Translations under genes and position numbers: made by a program | Assembly: GCA_009698845.1 (NCBI GenBank) | Contig: WLPI01000002.1 | Span: 1-53,617, forward strand | From: Actinomycetota bacterium | Lineage (GTDB): Bacteria; Actinomycetota; Actinomycetes; Nanopelagicales; Nanopelagicaceae | Direction: 5' to 3' | Length of the DNA stretch: 53,617 bases | Shown here: piece after piece, positions 20,080 to 30,387 of the stretch | Position numbering within the stretch: the first letter of the stretch is position 1 | Layout of the letters: the number at the start of each line of letters is the position of its first letter | The notes under the pieces: model-generated | The model's database searches: none | What the model was told of the DNA's origin: nothing | What the model saw: the letters and a program-made list of their open reading frames with translations, nothing else

Positions 20080-21648
20080 TTATTGATAAAAACTCTCCTG
20101 GTGGAAATCTATTGGTACTGCTTTTATCGGACGTGCATTTATCGCATCCCCCGCCTTGCGTGGCAACGTCAGAACAAAGTGAGCCCCTAATCCAGGACGG
20201 CCCCATGCATCGAGTTCCCCATTGTGAAGACGAGCATCTTCCAGAGAGATAGAAAGTCCAAGACCTGTACCTCCTCGAATGCGGGCGCGCGAAGGATCCG
20301 CTCTCCAGAATCTATCGAATACTCGAATAAGGGCTGACTCATCGAGCCCTGAACCGAAATCTCTTACGCCAATGCCAACTTCTGAATCAGTAGACACAAC
20401 ATTTACGATGATTTCTTTTCCTTCAGAGTGATCAAGTGCGTTAGAAAGAAGATTTCTCATAATTCTTTCTACCCGTCGAATATCGGCTTTGATGGTAACA
20501 ATCTCATTCTCAGATCTGACTTGAATTTCTGGCAACCCAGAATCATTAGAAACATCGAAATCTTTTGCGCACCGCTTTATCAAGGAAACAACATCAAATT
20601 CGATTGGTTCTAGCACTGCTACTTCGGCATCAAATCGGCTTACCTCAAGCAAATCTTCGAGAAGTCTCTCAAATCTATCTAATTGCGCTGCTAGGAGTTC
20701 AGAACTTCTCGCTACAAGTGGATCAAATGATTGCCGTTGATTGTGAATGACTTCTGATGCCATACGCAATGTTGTGAGCGGGGTGCGTAGCTCGTGCGTA
20801 ACATCAGAAACGAAACGCTGCTGGACTCGCGATAAATGTTCTAAGCGGCTAATTTGTTGTTCAATGGAGTGAGCCATCTCGTTATATGAGTTCGCAAGTG
20901 ATGCCATCTCGTCGGTTGAAGTAACTGTCATTCGCTGGCTGTAATCACCCTGCGTAAATTGAGTTGCAATACGTGCGGCATCCCGAACAGGTCTCACGAC
21001 TTGGCGGACAACGAGCCAGGTAATGAGAGCAATTAAAAGCAAGAGCGCAATACCTGTAAGTAGAAGTGAATTTTTGATGAGATCTAAAGTAGTGCTCTGA
21101 TTCTTTAGTGAGAAGACGATATACATTTCATAGCGCCCACCACCAGGAATTCGTATTTTTTCTCCGACAAAGAGCGAATCAACTGTTGCACCATTGTTGT
21201 ATGCCGCTGGCGCATATGCATACTGGATTTCGGAAGTCTTTTGCACACGTTTTCTTAGATCTGCGGGTATCGATGAGTTCTTAATTATGTTTGACGACAT
21301 TTCATACGAAGTTGTAATTCTCTTCGCACTTGGAGTTTTGAGGAAGATTACTTCTCGTCGCTCTTCGTTAATTCCCTGAGTAGAAGTACTAACCACAAAC
21401 TCGGCCAAAACTCGCTTACGGTCCTCAACTGCCATTCCTTCAGAGGCAAGCATCTGATAATCGGCATTGAAAAATGTATATCGTGATTCAGCGATAGATG
21501 AGTTAAGGCTGGTCGACCGAATGCCATCTGCGAGTCTTGAATACAAAGCTGAGCCAGTTAGCCAGACAACGCCGAGTGAAAGTAGGACTGTTGAGAGAAT
21601 AACTCTGGTTACGAGTGAATGCTGAAGTGCATAACGTATGCCTTTCAT
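20080..21648 (-). CDS. mtrB: Sensor histidine kinase MtrB
   Basis: 522 residues. Two membrane helices (about 18-38 and 195-215) enclose an outside sensor domain. A HAMP linker (VVRPVRDAARIATQFTQGDY), HisKA box (FVSDVTHELRTPLTTLRMASEVI) and ATPase domain with NALDHSEG, DFGSGLDE and GTGLGLSIS follow. MtrAB controls cell-wall turnover and division in actinobacteria. The ATG at 21648 comes one base after the mtrA stop; the reading from 21684 would overlap mtrA. The lipoprotein gene lpqB, which normally follows, is absent; comF begins 31 bases after the mtrB stop. Confidence 0.95.
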   Translation of the reverse strand: MKGIRYALQHSLVTRVILSTVLLSLGVVWLTGSALYSRLADGIRSTSLNSSIAESRYTFFNADYQMLASEGMAVEDRKRVLAEFVVSTSTQGINEERREVIFLKTPSAKRITTSYEMSSNIIKNSSIPADLRKRVQKTSEIQYAYAPAAYNNGATVDSLFVGEKIRIPGGGRYEMYIVFSLKNQSTTLDLIKNSLLLTGIALLLLIALITWLVVRQVVRPVRDAARIATQFTQGDYSQRMTVTSTDEMASLANSYNEMAHSIEQQISRLEHLSRVQQRFVSDVTHELRTPLTTLRMASEVIHNQRQSFDPLVARSSELLAAQLDRFERLLEDLLEVSRFDAEVAVLEPIEFDVVSLIKRCAKDFDVSNDSGLPEIQVRSENEIVTIKADIRRVERIMRNLLSNALDHSEGKEIIVNVVSTDSEVGIGVRDFGSGLDESALIRVFDRFWRADPSRARIRGGTGLGLSISLEDARLHNGELDAWGRPGLGAHFVLTLPRKAGDAINARPIKAVPIDFHQESFYQ

Positions 21649-21649
21649 G

Positions 21650-22330
21650 TTAGGCAGTTCCGCCCGCCTTATAGCCAACTCCACGAACAGTCATAACAAT
21701 CTCTGGATGCTCTGCATCGTGTTCAATTTTTGAGCGAAGGCGCTGCACATGGACATTGACAAGTCGTGTATCGGTAGTTTGACGATAACCCCATACTTCG
21801 CTCAGTAGAGCATCGCGTGTAAACACTCGACCTGGGTCTTTCGCAAGTGCGACAAGCAAGTCAAATTCCAGCCGCGTCAATTGAATAAAGGTTGTACCGC
21901 GGCGCACTTCATGTGCTGTCACATCAATAGAGAGATCACCAATGGTTAGGAGTCCCGTGACATCTGCATTAGTGCGACGCAGACGAGTACGAATTCGAGC
22001 AATCAATTCTGCTTTATCTCTAAATGGTTTCTGCATGTAATCATCTGCGCCTGCTTCAAGTCCCCGGACAATATCCTGAGTCTCACCTTTTGCACTGAGC
22101 ATCACAATGGGAACCATTGATTCTTTTCTAATCAAACGACAGACCTCGATGCCATCAATACCCGGCAACATCACGTCGAGTAAGACTAGGTCTGGAGGAT
22201 TATTTCTAAAAACCTCCAGAGCCTCGTCTCCCCGACCAACAAGATCTACATCAAAACCTGAACTCGTTAAAACGATTCCAAGCATTTCTGCCAAGTCTTG
22301 ATCGTCATCGACGACCATGACTAGTGTCAT
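21650..22330 (-). CDS. mtrA: OmpR-family response regulator MtrA
   Basis: 226 residues. The receiver carries the Asp in PDLVLLDVMLPGIDGIEVCRLIR and KPF in DDYMQKPFRDKAELI; the winged helix has TRLEFDLLVALAKDPGRVFTRDALLSEVWGY and ends in MTVRGVGYKAG. This is the MtrA pattern. It begins 17 bases after the ahcY stop with no strong ribosome site, so translation is likely coupled to the gene before it. Confidence 0.96.
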   Translation of the reverse strand: MTLVMVVDDDQDLAEMLGIVLTSSGFDVDLVGRGDEALEVFRNNPPDLVLLDVMLPGIDGIEVCRLIRKESMVPIVMLSAKGETQDIVRGLEAGADDYMQKPFRDKAELIARIRTRLRRTNADVTGLLTIGDLSIDVTAHEVRRGTTFIQLTRLEFDLLVALAKDPGRVFTRDALLSEVWGYRQTTDTRLVNVHVQRLRSKIEHDAEHPEIVMTVRGVGYKAGGTA

Positions 22331-22347
22331 TTAACGGCAACGGTCAT

Positions 22348-23628
<1,281 letters not shown>

Positions 23629-23749
23629 TTAAATTTATCTCCCTAGTTAAAACGGCTGTTTTTTCGCGTGACCTTCGGCGTAGGGCTCTACTGTGCTAGT
23701 CGGCTATGTCTTTAGTTTAGTGGACTTCGAATAAAAGGGTGAAACAGGC
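23629..23749 (-). promoter_or_regulatory. Leader between manB and ahcY, probable ahcY promoter
   Basis: A 121-base gap inside an otherwise tight same-strand block. On the minus strand TTTCAC, 19 bases, TAAACT is the best -35/-10 pair, giving about 80 bases of leader rich in short inverted repeats. I could not fit it to a known SAM or SAH riboswitch. Confidence 0.3.
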
Positions 23750-25102
23750 TTAGCCCCTGATGGTGTTAAGTACATCATCACGCACATTTTTCATGCGTAA
23801 TTCTGTCGAAGCCTCGACGTTGAGTCGAAGGAGGGGCTCGGTATTTGATGCGCGGAGATTAAACCACCATCCATCTGTAGTCACGGTCAAGCCATCAAGA
23901 TGATCAATGTGCACTCCACCTTGAGCTAAATACTTCTCTTCAATAACTTTCATAGATGCCTGTGCATCGGTAACTGTTGAATTAACCTCGCCACTAGAAA
24001 CATAGCGGTTAAATTCCTTAAGGATGGAAGACAAAGTCTTTTTACTTTCTCCTAGTGCAGCAATTGCATGAAGGGCTGCAAGCATTCCTGAATCTGCCTT
24101 CCAGAAATCCCTGAAGTAGAAATGACCAGAATGTTCACCGCCGAAAACCGCGTTCGTTTCTGCCATAAGTTTCTTAATGTAAGAATGACCGACCCTCGAT
24201 CTAACGGCCGAGCCACCACACTCTTCTACAACTTCTTTTACAGCCTTAGAAGAAATCAAGTTATAAATAATGTTTGAGCCTGGGTATTTCTCTAGTTCGC
24301 GCGAGGCAATGAGTGAAGTCAGTGCTGATGGATTAACCAGATCACCTTTCTCGTCCACAAGGAAGCAACGGTCAGCATCGCCGTCAAATGCCAATCCAAT
24401 ATCTGCTCCATGCTTCTTTACTGCTTTTTGTAAATCAACTAGGTTCTTGGGGTCAATCGGGTTTGCCTCATGATTTGGGAAAGTGCCATCGAGTTCGAAA
24501 TACATCTCAATGACTTCGGCATTTAATCGCTTAAACACGGCAGGAGCTGTATGTCCTGCCATGCCATTGCCAGCATCAATAACTATCTTGAGTGGTCGAA
24601 TATCAGCCAGGTCTACCAATGAGAGCAAGTGATCAACGTAATCCTCAAGTAAGTCCTGTTTCTTTTCAACACCAAGGTTGCGCATTGCCATCGGTGTTCC
24701 TTCTTTTACGAAATTCTCAATTGTCACTAACCCAGATTCTTTACCTATTGGACGTGCACCACTCAGGCATAACTTAATTCCGTTATACGCCGCTGGGTTG
24801 TGACTTGCCGTAAACATTGCGCCTGGAAGATTTAGCTTGCCAGCTGCAAAATACAACATGTCAGTCGATGCAAGACCGATTCTGATTACGTCAAGACCTT
24901 GCGAAGTAATTCCCGCTGAGAAGGCCGCAGCTAATGATGGAGAGGATGGGCGCATATCTTCGCCAATTACTACAGTCCCTGGCTCTCGCGATAACTCTAA
25001 AAATCGAGCAACGGCTACTCCGGTGGCGAATGCAAAGTCAGGAGTTAGTTCTTTATCAACAAGTCCACGAATATCGTAGGCCTTAAATATCGATTCGCTC
25101 AT
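23750..25102 (-). CDS. manB: Phosphomannomutase/phosphoglucomutase
   Basis: 450 residues, alpha-D-phosphohexomutase family. It interconverts mannose-6-P and mannose-1-P (or the glucose pair). KAYDIRG starts it; the phosphoserine loop TASHNPAAYNGIK, the metal loop DGDADRC, the sugar loop GGEHSGH and the phosphate loop RASNTEPLLRLNVEA come in order. TACGAT lies 6 bases before the ATG. With the nucleotidyltransferase at 30388-31344 it would supply GDP-mannose for the glycosyltransferases nearby. Confidence 0.95.
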   Translation of the reverse strand: MSESIFKAYDIRGLVDKELTPDFAFATGVAVARFLELSREPGTVVIGEDMRPSSPSLAAAFSAGITSQGLDVIRIGLASTDMLYFAAGKLNLPGAMFTASHNPAAYNGIKLCLSGARPIGKESGLVTIENFVKEGTPMAMRNLGVEKKQDLLEDYVDHLLSLVDLADIRPLKIVIDAGNGMAGHTAPAVFKRLNAEVIEMYFELDGTFPNHEANPIDPKNLVDLQKAVKKHGADIGLAFDGDADRCFLVDEKGDLVNPSALTSLIASRELEKYPGSNIIYNLISSKAVKEVVEECGGSAVRSRVGHSYIKKLMAETNAVFGGEHSGHFYFRDFWKADSGMLAALHAIAALGESKKTLSSILKEFNRYVSSGEVNSTVTDAQASMKVIEEKYLAQGGVHIDHLDGLTVTTDGWWFNLRASNTEPLLRLNVEASTELRMKNVRDDVLNTIRG

Positions 25103-25108
25103 GCCTGT

Positions 25109-25114
25109 ATCGTA
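25109..25114 (-). promoter_or_regulatory. manB: -10 hexamer for manB
   Basis: TACGAT is followed by 6 bases and the ATG at 25102, in the 37-base gap after the DUF3499 gene. Confidence 0.5.
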
Positions 25115-25139
25115 AAGAGGTTACTGGCTGTATGAGAAA

Positions 25140-25511
25140 TTACGATGGGACAGCGCGTAAATGTCCACGACGGCCCACGCTCGATTGTGAAGTAGTTGGC
25201 GTTAAGACAGAAGAATCAGAGTTAGTTCCTTGTGCAACTTCGCGAACTGCATCTGCAATTGCCATAAGGTCATCGTCACTCGGTCCAACTTGATTTTCAT
25301 CTATATCTTGACGAATGACGCTCCAGCCATTGGGAACGGTTAATCTCATTGAATGTTTGTCACAAAGATCGTACGCATGAGGTTCAGAAAAAGTTGCAAG
25401 AGGCCCTAAGACTGCCGTTGACTCTGAGTAAATGTAAGTGAGAGTCATTGTTGCGATGGAAGAACAACTGACGCGTGAGCAGCTACGTCCGCCGCGAAAG
25501 TGTGAACTCAT
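25140..25511 (-). CDS. DUF3499 family protein
   Basis: 123 residues. RSCSRVSCSSIATMTLTYIYSES, split over the start, and YDLCDKHSMRLTVPNGWSVI give four cysteines and a His in a probable zinc-ribbon, the hallmark of DUF3499 (Rv3258c). The tail is low in complexity (Ser, Thr, Gln). Function is unknown, although the family sits beside manB across actinobacteria. It begins 7 bases after TAACCT. Confidence 0.85.
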   Translation of the reverse strand: MSSHFRGGRSCSRVSCSSIATMTLTYIYSESTAVLGPLATFSEPHAYDLCDKHSMRLTVPNGWSVIRQDIDENQVGPSDDDLMAIADAVREVAQGTNSDSSVLTPTTSQSSVGRRGHLRAVPS

Positions 25512-25518
25512 GAGTACA

Positions 25519-25524
25519 AGGTTA
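25519..25524 (-). promoter_or_regulatory. -10 hexamer for the DUF3499 gene
   Basis: TAACCT is followed by 7 bases and the ATG at 25511. Confidence 0.5.
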
Positions 25525-25542
25525 TAGGTGTTAGCTAAATAT

Positions 25543-26844
25543 TTATGGATTTAACACACTGATATTGGATGTAGGAATTGCCGACTTAGTCAAAACGCTT
25601 CCTGGAGTCAAAGGCAGGTATCCGTAACCGCTCTTTGAAGAGATGAGGGCTGCGCCAGTTACGCCACGTGCAATTTTTGTGAATCTGACAGAACGGGTTG
25701 AGGCCGAGACTTTATACGTCGCGATGTCTTCTCCGCGGATGATTACGGATCTCAACTCCCCCTTGCTGGAAACTACTTCAAGTGTTGCCCGAACAGATTT
25801 TCCAGTAAAGACAAGGGTGGGAGCCAATCCCGTAGTTGCCAGAGTGAAATCACTTAATTTAGGAGCAGATGTGCTCCAGACAAAATCACTCTTTCCCTCA
25901 GCAAGAGTCTTGGAGAATACTGAGCCAAGGATTGGTTGGTCGGATTTGATAATCAAGGCAAAAATTCCTGAATCCATCTTAATATTCATTGGAATTTCAA
26001 TCACTTTTTGATTCGCAATCACTTTTCCATTGATTCCAACTGGGGAGAATGTTCCATCGGTAGAGCGAATTTCGGCACTAATTCTTGCATTTATCTCACC
26101 TGGCACTAGCAGTCGAAGTGTGTGAGAAGTTGCAAGGTTTCTCTTGTTCAGTTGAGGAATTGCAGGAATCTCAAGCAGTTTTTCCGGGTTAGATGATGGG
26201 TTTACAACATCTCCGCCAAGAGCCCTTAGCCCCTTACCTCTCTCATCAATGAGGAAGGCATTTACTCGACCAGATTTTGGAACTACATGAATTGAGATTC
26301 GCTTTGCACCAGGTGCCAGCGAGACCAATGGAATGTTTTCGTATGAATTTGCTTTCACAATAAACTCTTGTGGAGTAAGCGATCCTTTCTCTGTAAAGAC
26401 AGAAACACTTACAAGAGCCCTACCTAATCCACTGTTGACAAGGTTAAGGGAGCCTTTTGATGTGATGTCAGCAGTTGCTCCAATAAACCATTGCGAAGTA
26501 GCCGGTGCGCTACAAGCCACGGATCCTGCCCAAACTCCTTTTCGTGCCTGCCATACAACAGGAGTTACTTCTTCGCTTTCGATTATTGCAGATTGAGAAG
26601 TCACTGCATATCGACTGACCTTAACAGTCTTGGTTTTCATAGAATTAGTCCCAGTTTTGCGCAATTGCATCTCAGCTGAAGTAAGGGATATTGCTGTTGA
26701 AAGTCCAGGGATACTTGGAGGGCACACGGTTGACGGATAACTTTCGCTAAAACTTTTTGTAGAAACTGTGAAGTTAAGCAAATTGCTAGAAAGCAGCACA
26801 AAAGTAATGGCTACTGCGAGAAGGATGGATCTTTCTTTTTTCAC
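25543..26844 (-). CDS. DUF5719 family secreted/anchored protein
   Basis: 433 residues beginning with GTG, which overlaps the glycosyltransferase stop as GTGA; GGAG lies just before it. A single N-terminal helix (RSILLAVAITFVLLSSNLL) anchors or exports a beta-rich body with repeated Ser/Val/Lys segments. The neighbourhood and layout match DUF5719, which is found beside a large family 2 glycosyltransferase and whiB in actinobacteria. No catalytic motif is evident; it may be a partner or scaffold for the glycosyltransferase product. Confidence 0.8.
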   Translation of the reverse strand: MKKERSILLAVAITFVLLSSNLLNFTVSTKSFSESYPSTVCPPSIPGLSTAISLTSAEMQLRKTGTNSMKTKTVKVSRYAVTSQSAIIESEEVTPVVWQARKGVWAGSVACSAPATSQWFIGATADITSKGSLNLVNSGLGRALVSVSVFTEKGSLTPQEFIVKANSYENIPLVSLAPGAKRISIHVVPKSGRVNAFLIDERGKGLRALGGDVVNPSSNPEKLLEIPAIPQLNKRNLATSHTLRLLVPGEINARISAEIRSTDGTFSPVGINGKVIANQKVIEIPMNIKMDSGIFALIIKSDQPILGSVFSKTLAEGKSDFVWSTSAPKLSDFTLATTGLAPTLVFTGKSVRATLEVVSSKGELRSVIIRGEDIATYKVSASTRSVRFTKIARGVTGAALISSKSGYGYLPLTPGSVLTKSAIPTSNISVLNP

Positions 26845-29800
26845 GCAAGCTCCTTCTCTGAAATCTCTCGCTTACGGCGTCCAGCTGGAAGTGCCAAAAC
26901 TATGGTTGTTACAAGAGTAATTATGAAGAATGAAATCCAAGCTCGGCGAAGGGTGCCATCGTGGAACACTGTAACTTCACCGGCATTAGTTACTTCAAAT
27001 GTTGGTAATCCATTTTGATCTTTAATCCGAGCGCTTTTGAAACCGTCTTGGTACAGACGCCACCCGTTACTGAAACTTTCCGTTAATGTGACAGTTCCTG
27101 GCGATGGAACTGATGCCGTTACCCCCTTGGCTTCAAGAATTGTTACCTCACCGGCATAATCAGTATGAATCAATCGACCAGTTGGGTTGTTAACTTTCCA
27201 TACAATGCCAGCTTTTGTCGCAGAGGTTCTGGTGAATCCCCCTAGGCCATCTACTGTCTGAACAATTTCGTCGATTGTTGGTTTCTTTAAGAAAACATAT
27301 TTGATTCCAAAAGTCGCAAACACCTTGCTTGAATTCACGCCCGTGTTATCAATCAGGCCTTCTACTGCTTGCGAAATAACCTGGGTGTCTGCAGGTGCTA
27401 CATCCGCCTCGCCAAGAGTGGCATCGCTTCCACGTGAGATGTAATACCCAAGTGCTCGCTCTGATCCTTGTAGATATGATCTGATTACAAGAGTCTTAGC
27501 ACTTTTCTCAACTGTCAGATAGGCGGGCAGAACTTTACTCTGTGAGCTTTGGACTGGGGAATTAGATCCGACTGTGACAAGCCAAAATGCTGCGGTGGCA
27601 CTGTAAGCCAAAGTAAGAATCAATACTAAAGCGACTGATATATGTCGATAGTTAATGTTTGACTGCTGTAATCGCGCCTTGATTTTGTCGAACATAACTA
27701 CGCCGGAAGCGATTGCGAACAGGGTTGCTAATGAGAGAAAAGTTCCTGCAAAAACTTGCGCGCTCAGTGTTGTGCCATTTCCAGGAACGACAATGACGCT
27801 GGCAGCAGTTCCGAGCAACAAGAAAACTATTCCCGGGGTAGCAAATTTACGGGCAGCTGTTGTGGAGAAGTACGCAACAATCAGAACTGCAGTAATTGGA
27901 CTAATGCACCACCATGGCAAGGAACCCGGACCCCCAGGATTTGCGACTATTGCAAGGTTCGGTCCACCACCTGGAACACTGAGACCAATTTCCAAAAACA
28001 TTCGACTTGGGTGTCGAAGCAATCCAAAGGAGCCTGGCGCAGATAACAAGAATGGAATAACCAACAACGTTAGGCGACGATAAAGCCGAACTTTGAATAA
28101 TGGATCTTGATAACCGTTAGGTGATTTTTGATAATCATTAATGACAGAGAGCAGAACTGCGCCAATTAAAATGGCAAAAATCGATGGATTGAAGGCTGCA
28201 AGTAGCCATAAGAAGAGTGAGTGACCATAAATCCCCCGCCACGACCACTTTTCAACCTCAATCCATTGATATATCTGTCTGATGAAAAAAGGTAAAAGAG
28301 CAAGAAGTATTAGCACTCCAAGTCTGCCTGCATTAACTGCAGCAATTGTTACGGGAGATAGTGCATAGAGAAGGGATGCACCGGCTGCGAGCCAACCATT
28401 TTCAGTAAATTTCTTGAGATATCTGTGGGCTGATACCAAGATAATGAATGGTCCAAGAAGGAATAACAATGTAATAAACACTTGAGTATTTCCAAATGTA
28501 ACTATCGATGCAATCCCGACGATGAGCACCCAGGCGGGCGTGGATTCGCCGCTACCCATACCAACTTCGTGCCAGCTTGCTATATAAAGTTTGAATAAAT
28601 CGCGGAACGACTCAGGTGATTCAGTAAGGGCCCCGCCCGAGAGTGAACCTATTCGGTGACGCGTCCACGCTAAAGAAATAACTGCAATTATTGCTGCAGC
28701 GACCACCATGGGACGATAAAAAATTGTTCTCCACGGAGCATGTGAAATAGGCGCCAATAAATCTTCATCTTCATTAAGATCCAAATCACTCAGCACAGCA
28801 GAGTCTTGTGCAGCGGTATTCGGAAGTATCCGAGCGCGAAGTTCAGATGCAAGTCGCGTAAAGGAAGCACGCAACTGTGATGTGCGTGAAGGAATAAAAT
28901 TTTTGACTACACGAGGACTAATGAGTCGATGCATCTTCCTGAATTTTCTTGCTTTTAATAACTCGGCAGGATGCAAGAAGAGGGATCCGATTGCAAGTAA
29001 TTCATCCGATGCATATCCTGGAAGTTTCGCAAAGAGATAACCAGTTGCGCGTACGAGTGCCCCTGACAGCAATTGCAGCGTTAGCCAAGGAAGTGCGAAA
29101 AGGGATGAGTTAGCTAGCAGGACGTATGCAGCATTTCGTCTATCAAGCAAAAGAGGGCGATGCAGGAACGCACCCTTCACATCAACACTTCTGCGCTCGT
29201 TGGCAGATGCTTGCGCGTGGTAGCCAATCGCATCCGAGACTGAAATAACTGCGTGCCCAGCAACTCGAACGCGCCATCCAAAATCAACATCATCCCTAAA
29301 GAGTTCTAAGTTTTGATCAAATCCACCAAGTTCCTCAAAAACATCTCGACGAATCAAGGCACCCGCAGTGCTGACTGAAAGCACATCATGAATTCCATCA
29401 TGCTGACCTTGGTCATATTCAGAAGGTTCGAGTCCTGTCCACCGTGCACCATTTGATGCAATGCTCACACCTAATTCAATAAGGTGAGTGCGGTCATGCC
29501 AGCCAAGAAGTTTTGGACCTGCCATCACAACATTTGGTCTATCTTCAATTGCTTGCAGAAGTGATTCGAGTGCGTTCGGATGCAAAACGCAATCATCGTG
29601 AAGAATCCAAAGCCACTCGTGATTACCATCGGCTTGGCTATCTTCAATAGCTGCTGGTAGTTGAGAAACTGCATGTGCGACCGCTGCTCCAAAACCTGCT
29701 TCGCGGTCAATAGTTGCTACAGGTATGCGAGCGCCTTTAAGTAGCTTTACAGAAGAATCAACAGATCCAGTATCGATTGCAAATACTTGATCTGCTTTTC

Positions 29801-29891
29801 TTACCTGCGATGCAATCGAGGCAACTACTTCTGCAAGCCACGTTGATCCATCATGAACAACGAGGATTGCAGTAACGCGCTGCGAACTCAT
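26841..29891 (-). CDS. Large family 2 glycosyltransferase with multi-pass membrane domain
   Basis: 1016 residues. The first 300 or so form a GT2 domain: VTAILVVHDGSTWLAEVVASI, the DTGSVDSS loop, the LHDDCVLHPNALESLL acidic site, and GGFDQNLELFRDDVDFGWR. Two helices near 265-305 and then about ten more from 395 to 770 form an integral membrane part, and the C-terminal 230 residues are again soluble, probably outside. Such proteins are thought to act in actinobacterial surface glycan assembly; the acceptor is unknown. It opens 6 bases after TAGGTT and its stop overlaps the DUF5719 start. Confidence 0.88.
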   Translation of the reverse strand: MSSQRVTAILVVHDGSTWLAEVVASIASQVRKADQVFAIDTGSVDSSVKLLKGARIPVATIDREAGFGAAVAHAVSQLPAAIEDSQADGNHEWLWILHDDCVLHPNALESLLQAIEDRPNVVMAGPKLLGWHDRTHLIELGVSIASNGARWTGLEPSEYDQGQHDGIHDVLSVSTAGALIRRDVFEELGGFDQNLELFRDDVDFGWRVRVAGHAVISVSDAIGYHAQASANERRSVDVKGAFLHRPLLLDRRNAAYVLLANSSLFALPWLTLQLLSGALVRATGYLFAKLPGYASDELLAIGSLFLHPAELLKARKFRKMHRLISPRVVKNFIPSRTSQLRASFTRLASELRARILPNTAAQDSAVLSDLDLNEDEDLLAPISHAPWRTIFYRPMVVAAAIIAVISLAWTRHRIGSLSGGALTESPESFRDLFKLYIASWHEVGMGSGESTPAWVLIVGIASIVTFGNTQVFITLLFLLGPFIILVSAHRYLKKFTENGWLAAGASLLYALSPVTIAAVNAGRLGVLILLALLPFFIRQIYQWIEVEKWSWRGIYGHSLFLWLLAAFNPSIFAILIGAVLLSVINDYQKSPNGYQDPLFKVRLYRRLTLLVIPFLLSAPGSFGLLRHPSRMFLEIGLSVPGGGPNLAIVANPGGPGSLPWWCISPITAVLIVAYFSTTAARKFATPGIVFLLLGTAASVIVVPGNGTTLSAQVFAGTFLSLATLFAIASGVVMFDKIKARLQQSNINYRHISVALVLILTLAYSATAAFWLVTVGSNSPVQSSQSKVLPAYLTVEKSAKTLVIRSYLQGSERALGYYISRGSDATLGEADVAPADTQVISQAVEGLIDNTGVNSSKVFATFGIKYVFLKKPTIDEIVQTVDGLGGFTRTSATKAGIVWKVNNPTGRLIHTDYAGEVTILEAKGVTASVPSPGTVTLTESFSNGWRLYQDGFKSARIKDQNGLPTFEVTNAGEVTVFHDGTLRRAWISFFIITLVTTIVLALPAGRRKREISEKELA

Positions 29892-29897
29892 AGGTAG

Positions 29898-29903
29898 AAC
29901 CTA
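29898..29903 (-). promoter_or_regulatory. -10 hexamer for the glycosyltransferase/DUF5719 pair
   Basis: TAGGTT is followed by 6 bases and the ATG at 29891, in the 45-base gap after whiB2. Confidence 0.5.
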
Positions 29904-29936
29904 CCGAATGACAGAATGTGAACGCGTTGCCTGCGA

Positions 29937-30245
29937 TTACGCAGGACGACGCTTCAGACGGCGACGCTCACGCTCAGAAAGGCCGCCCCAAATACCGAAA
30001 CGCTCATCATGAGCGAGGGCATACTCGAGACATTCTTGACGCACATCGCAAGAAAGGCAGACACGCTTTGCTTCGCGAGTAGATCCACCTTTTTCAGGGA
30101 AGAAAGCTTCTGGGTCGGTTTGAGCGCAGAGTGAACGCTCTTGCCAGGAGAGTTCAATATTCTCTCCGCTAGCTAGTTGAATAGTTGGTCCAGCAGTGGG
30201 GGCTGATGGCTTGCCAGTTGATGTTCCTTCTGGGCGGATTGGCAT
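29937..30245 (-). CDS. whiB2: WhiB-family iron-sulfur regulator, WhiB2 (WhiB/WhmD) type
   Basis: 102 residues. A variable N-terminus of about 30 residues precedes WQERSLCAQTDPEAFFPEKGG and the cysteines Cys40, Cys63, Cys66 and Cys72. The GIWGG turn is at 84-88 and a very basic ERERRRLKRRP tail follows. This is the WhiB of Streptomyces and WhiB2/WhmD of mycobacteria, which controls septation. I start at the ATG at 30245 because AGGAG stands 8 bases before it; a TTG two codons earlier is too close to it. Its own promoter is described separately. Confidence 0.95.
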   Translation of the reverse strand: MPIRPEGTSTGKPSAPTAGPTIQLASGENIELSWQERSLCAQTDPEAFFPEKGGSTREAKRVCLSCDVRQECLEYALAHDERFGIWGGLSERERRRLKRRPA

Positions 30246-30302
30246 TCGCAAATCTCCTCAAGTCATTTAGGGCGGGGTTCTCTGTGAACCACCTGCGCTC
30301 TT

Positions 30303-30338
30303 AGAGAGAATTACACCGTTGTAATCCCTCGGAGTCAA
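30303..30338 (-). promoter_or_regulatory. whiB2: whiB2 promoter with a palindrome over the -10 element
   Basis: On the minus strand TTGACT (30338-30333), 17 bases, TGTAAT (30315-30310) form a good -35/-10 pair. The perfect inverted repeat ATTACA-4-TGTAAT (30310-30325) covers the -10 and part of the spacer, so a dimeric protein bound there would block or reshape the promoter. Transcription would start near 30303, leaving a leader of about 58 bases with a normal ribosome site. Confidence 0.55.
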
Positions 30339-30387
30339 CTCCTACGGTGAGGCTTTTTCTAGGAATAAGGGTAAAAGTGCTGAATTC

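Noticed and set aside
23629-23749. Known SAM or SAH riboswitch upstream of ahcY
   Set aside because: I could not match the conserved core of any class I remember; left only as a candidate leader.
27655-28083. A 142-codon plus-strand frame inside the glycosyltransferase
   Set aside because: It lies opposite membrane helices of a real gene and has no coding hallmarks.
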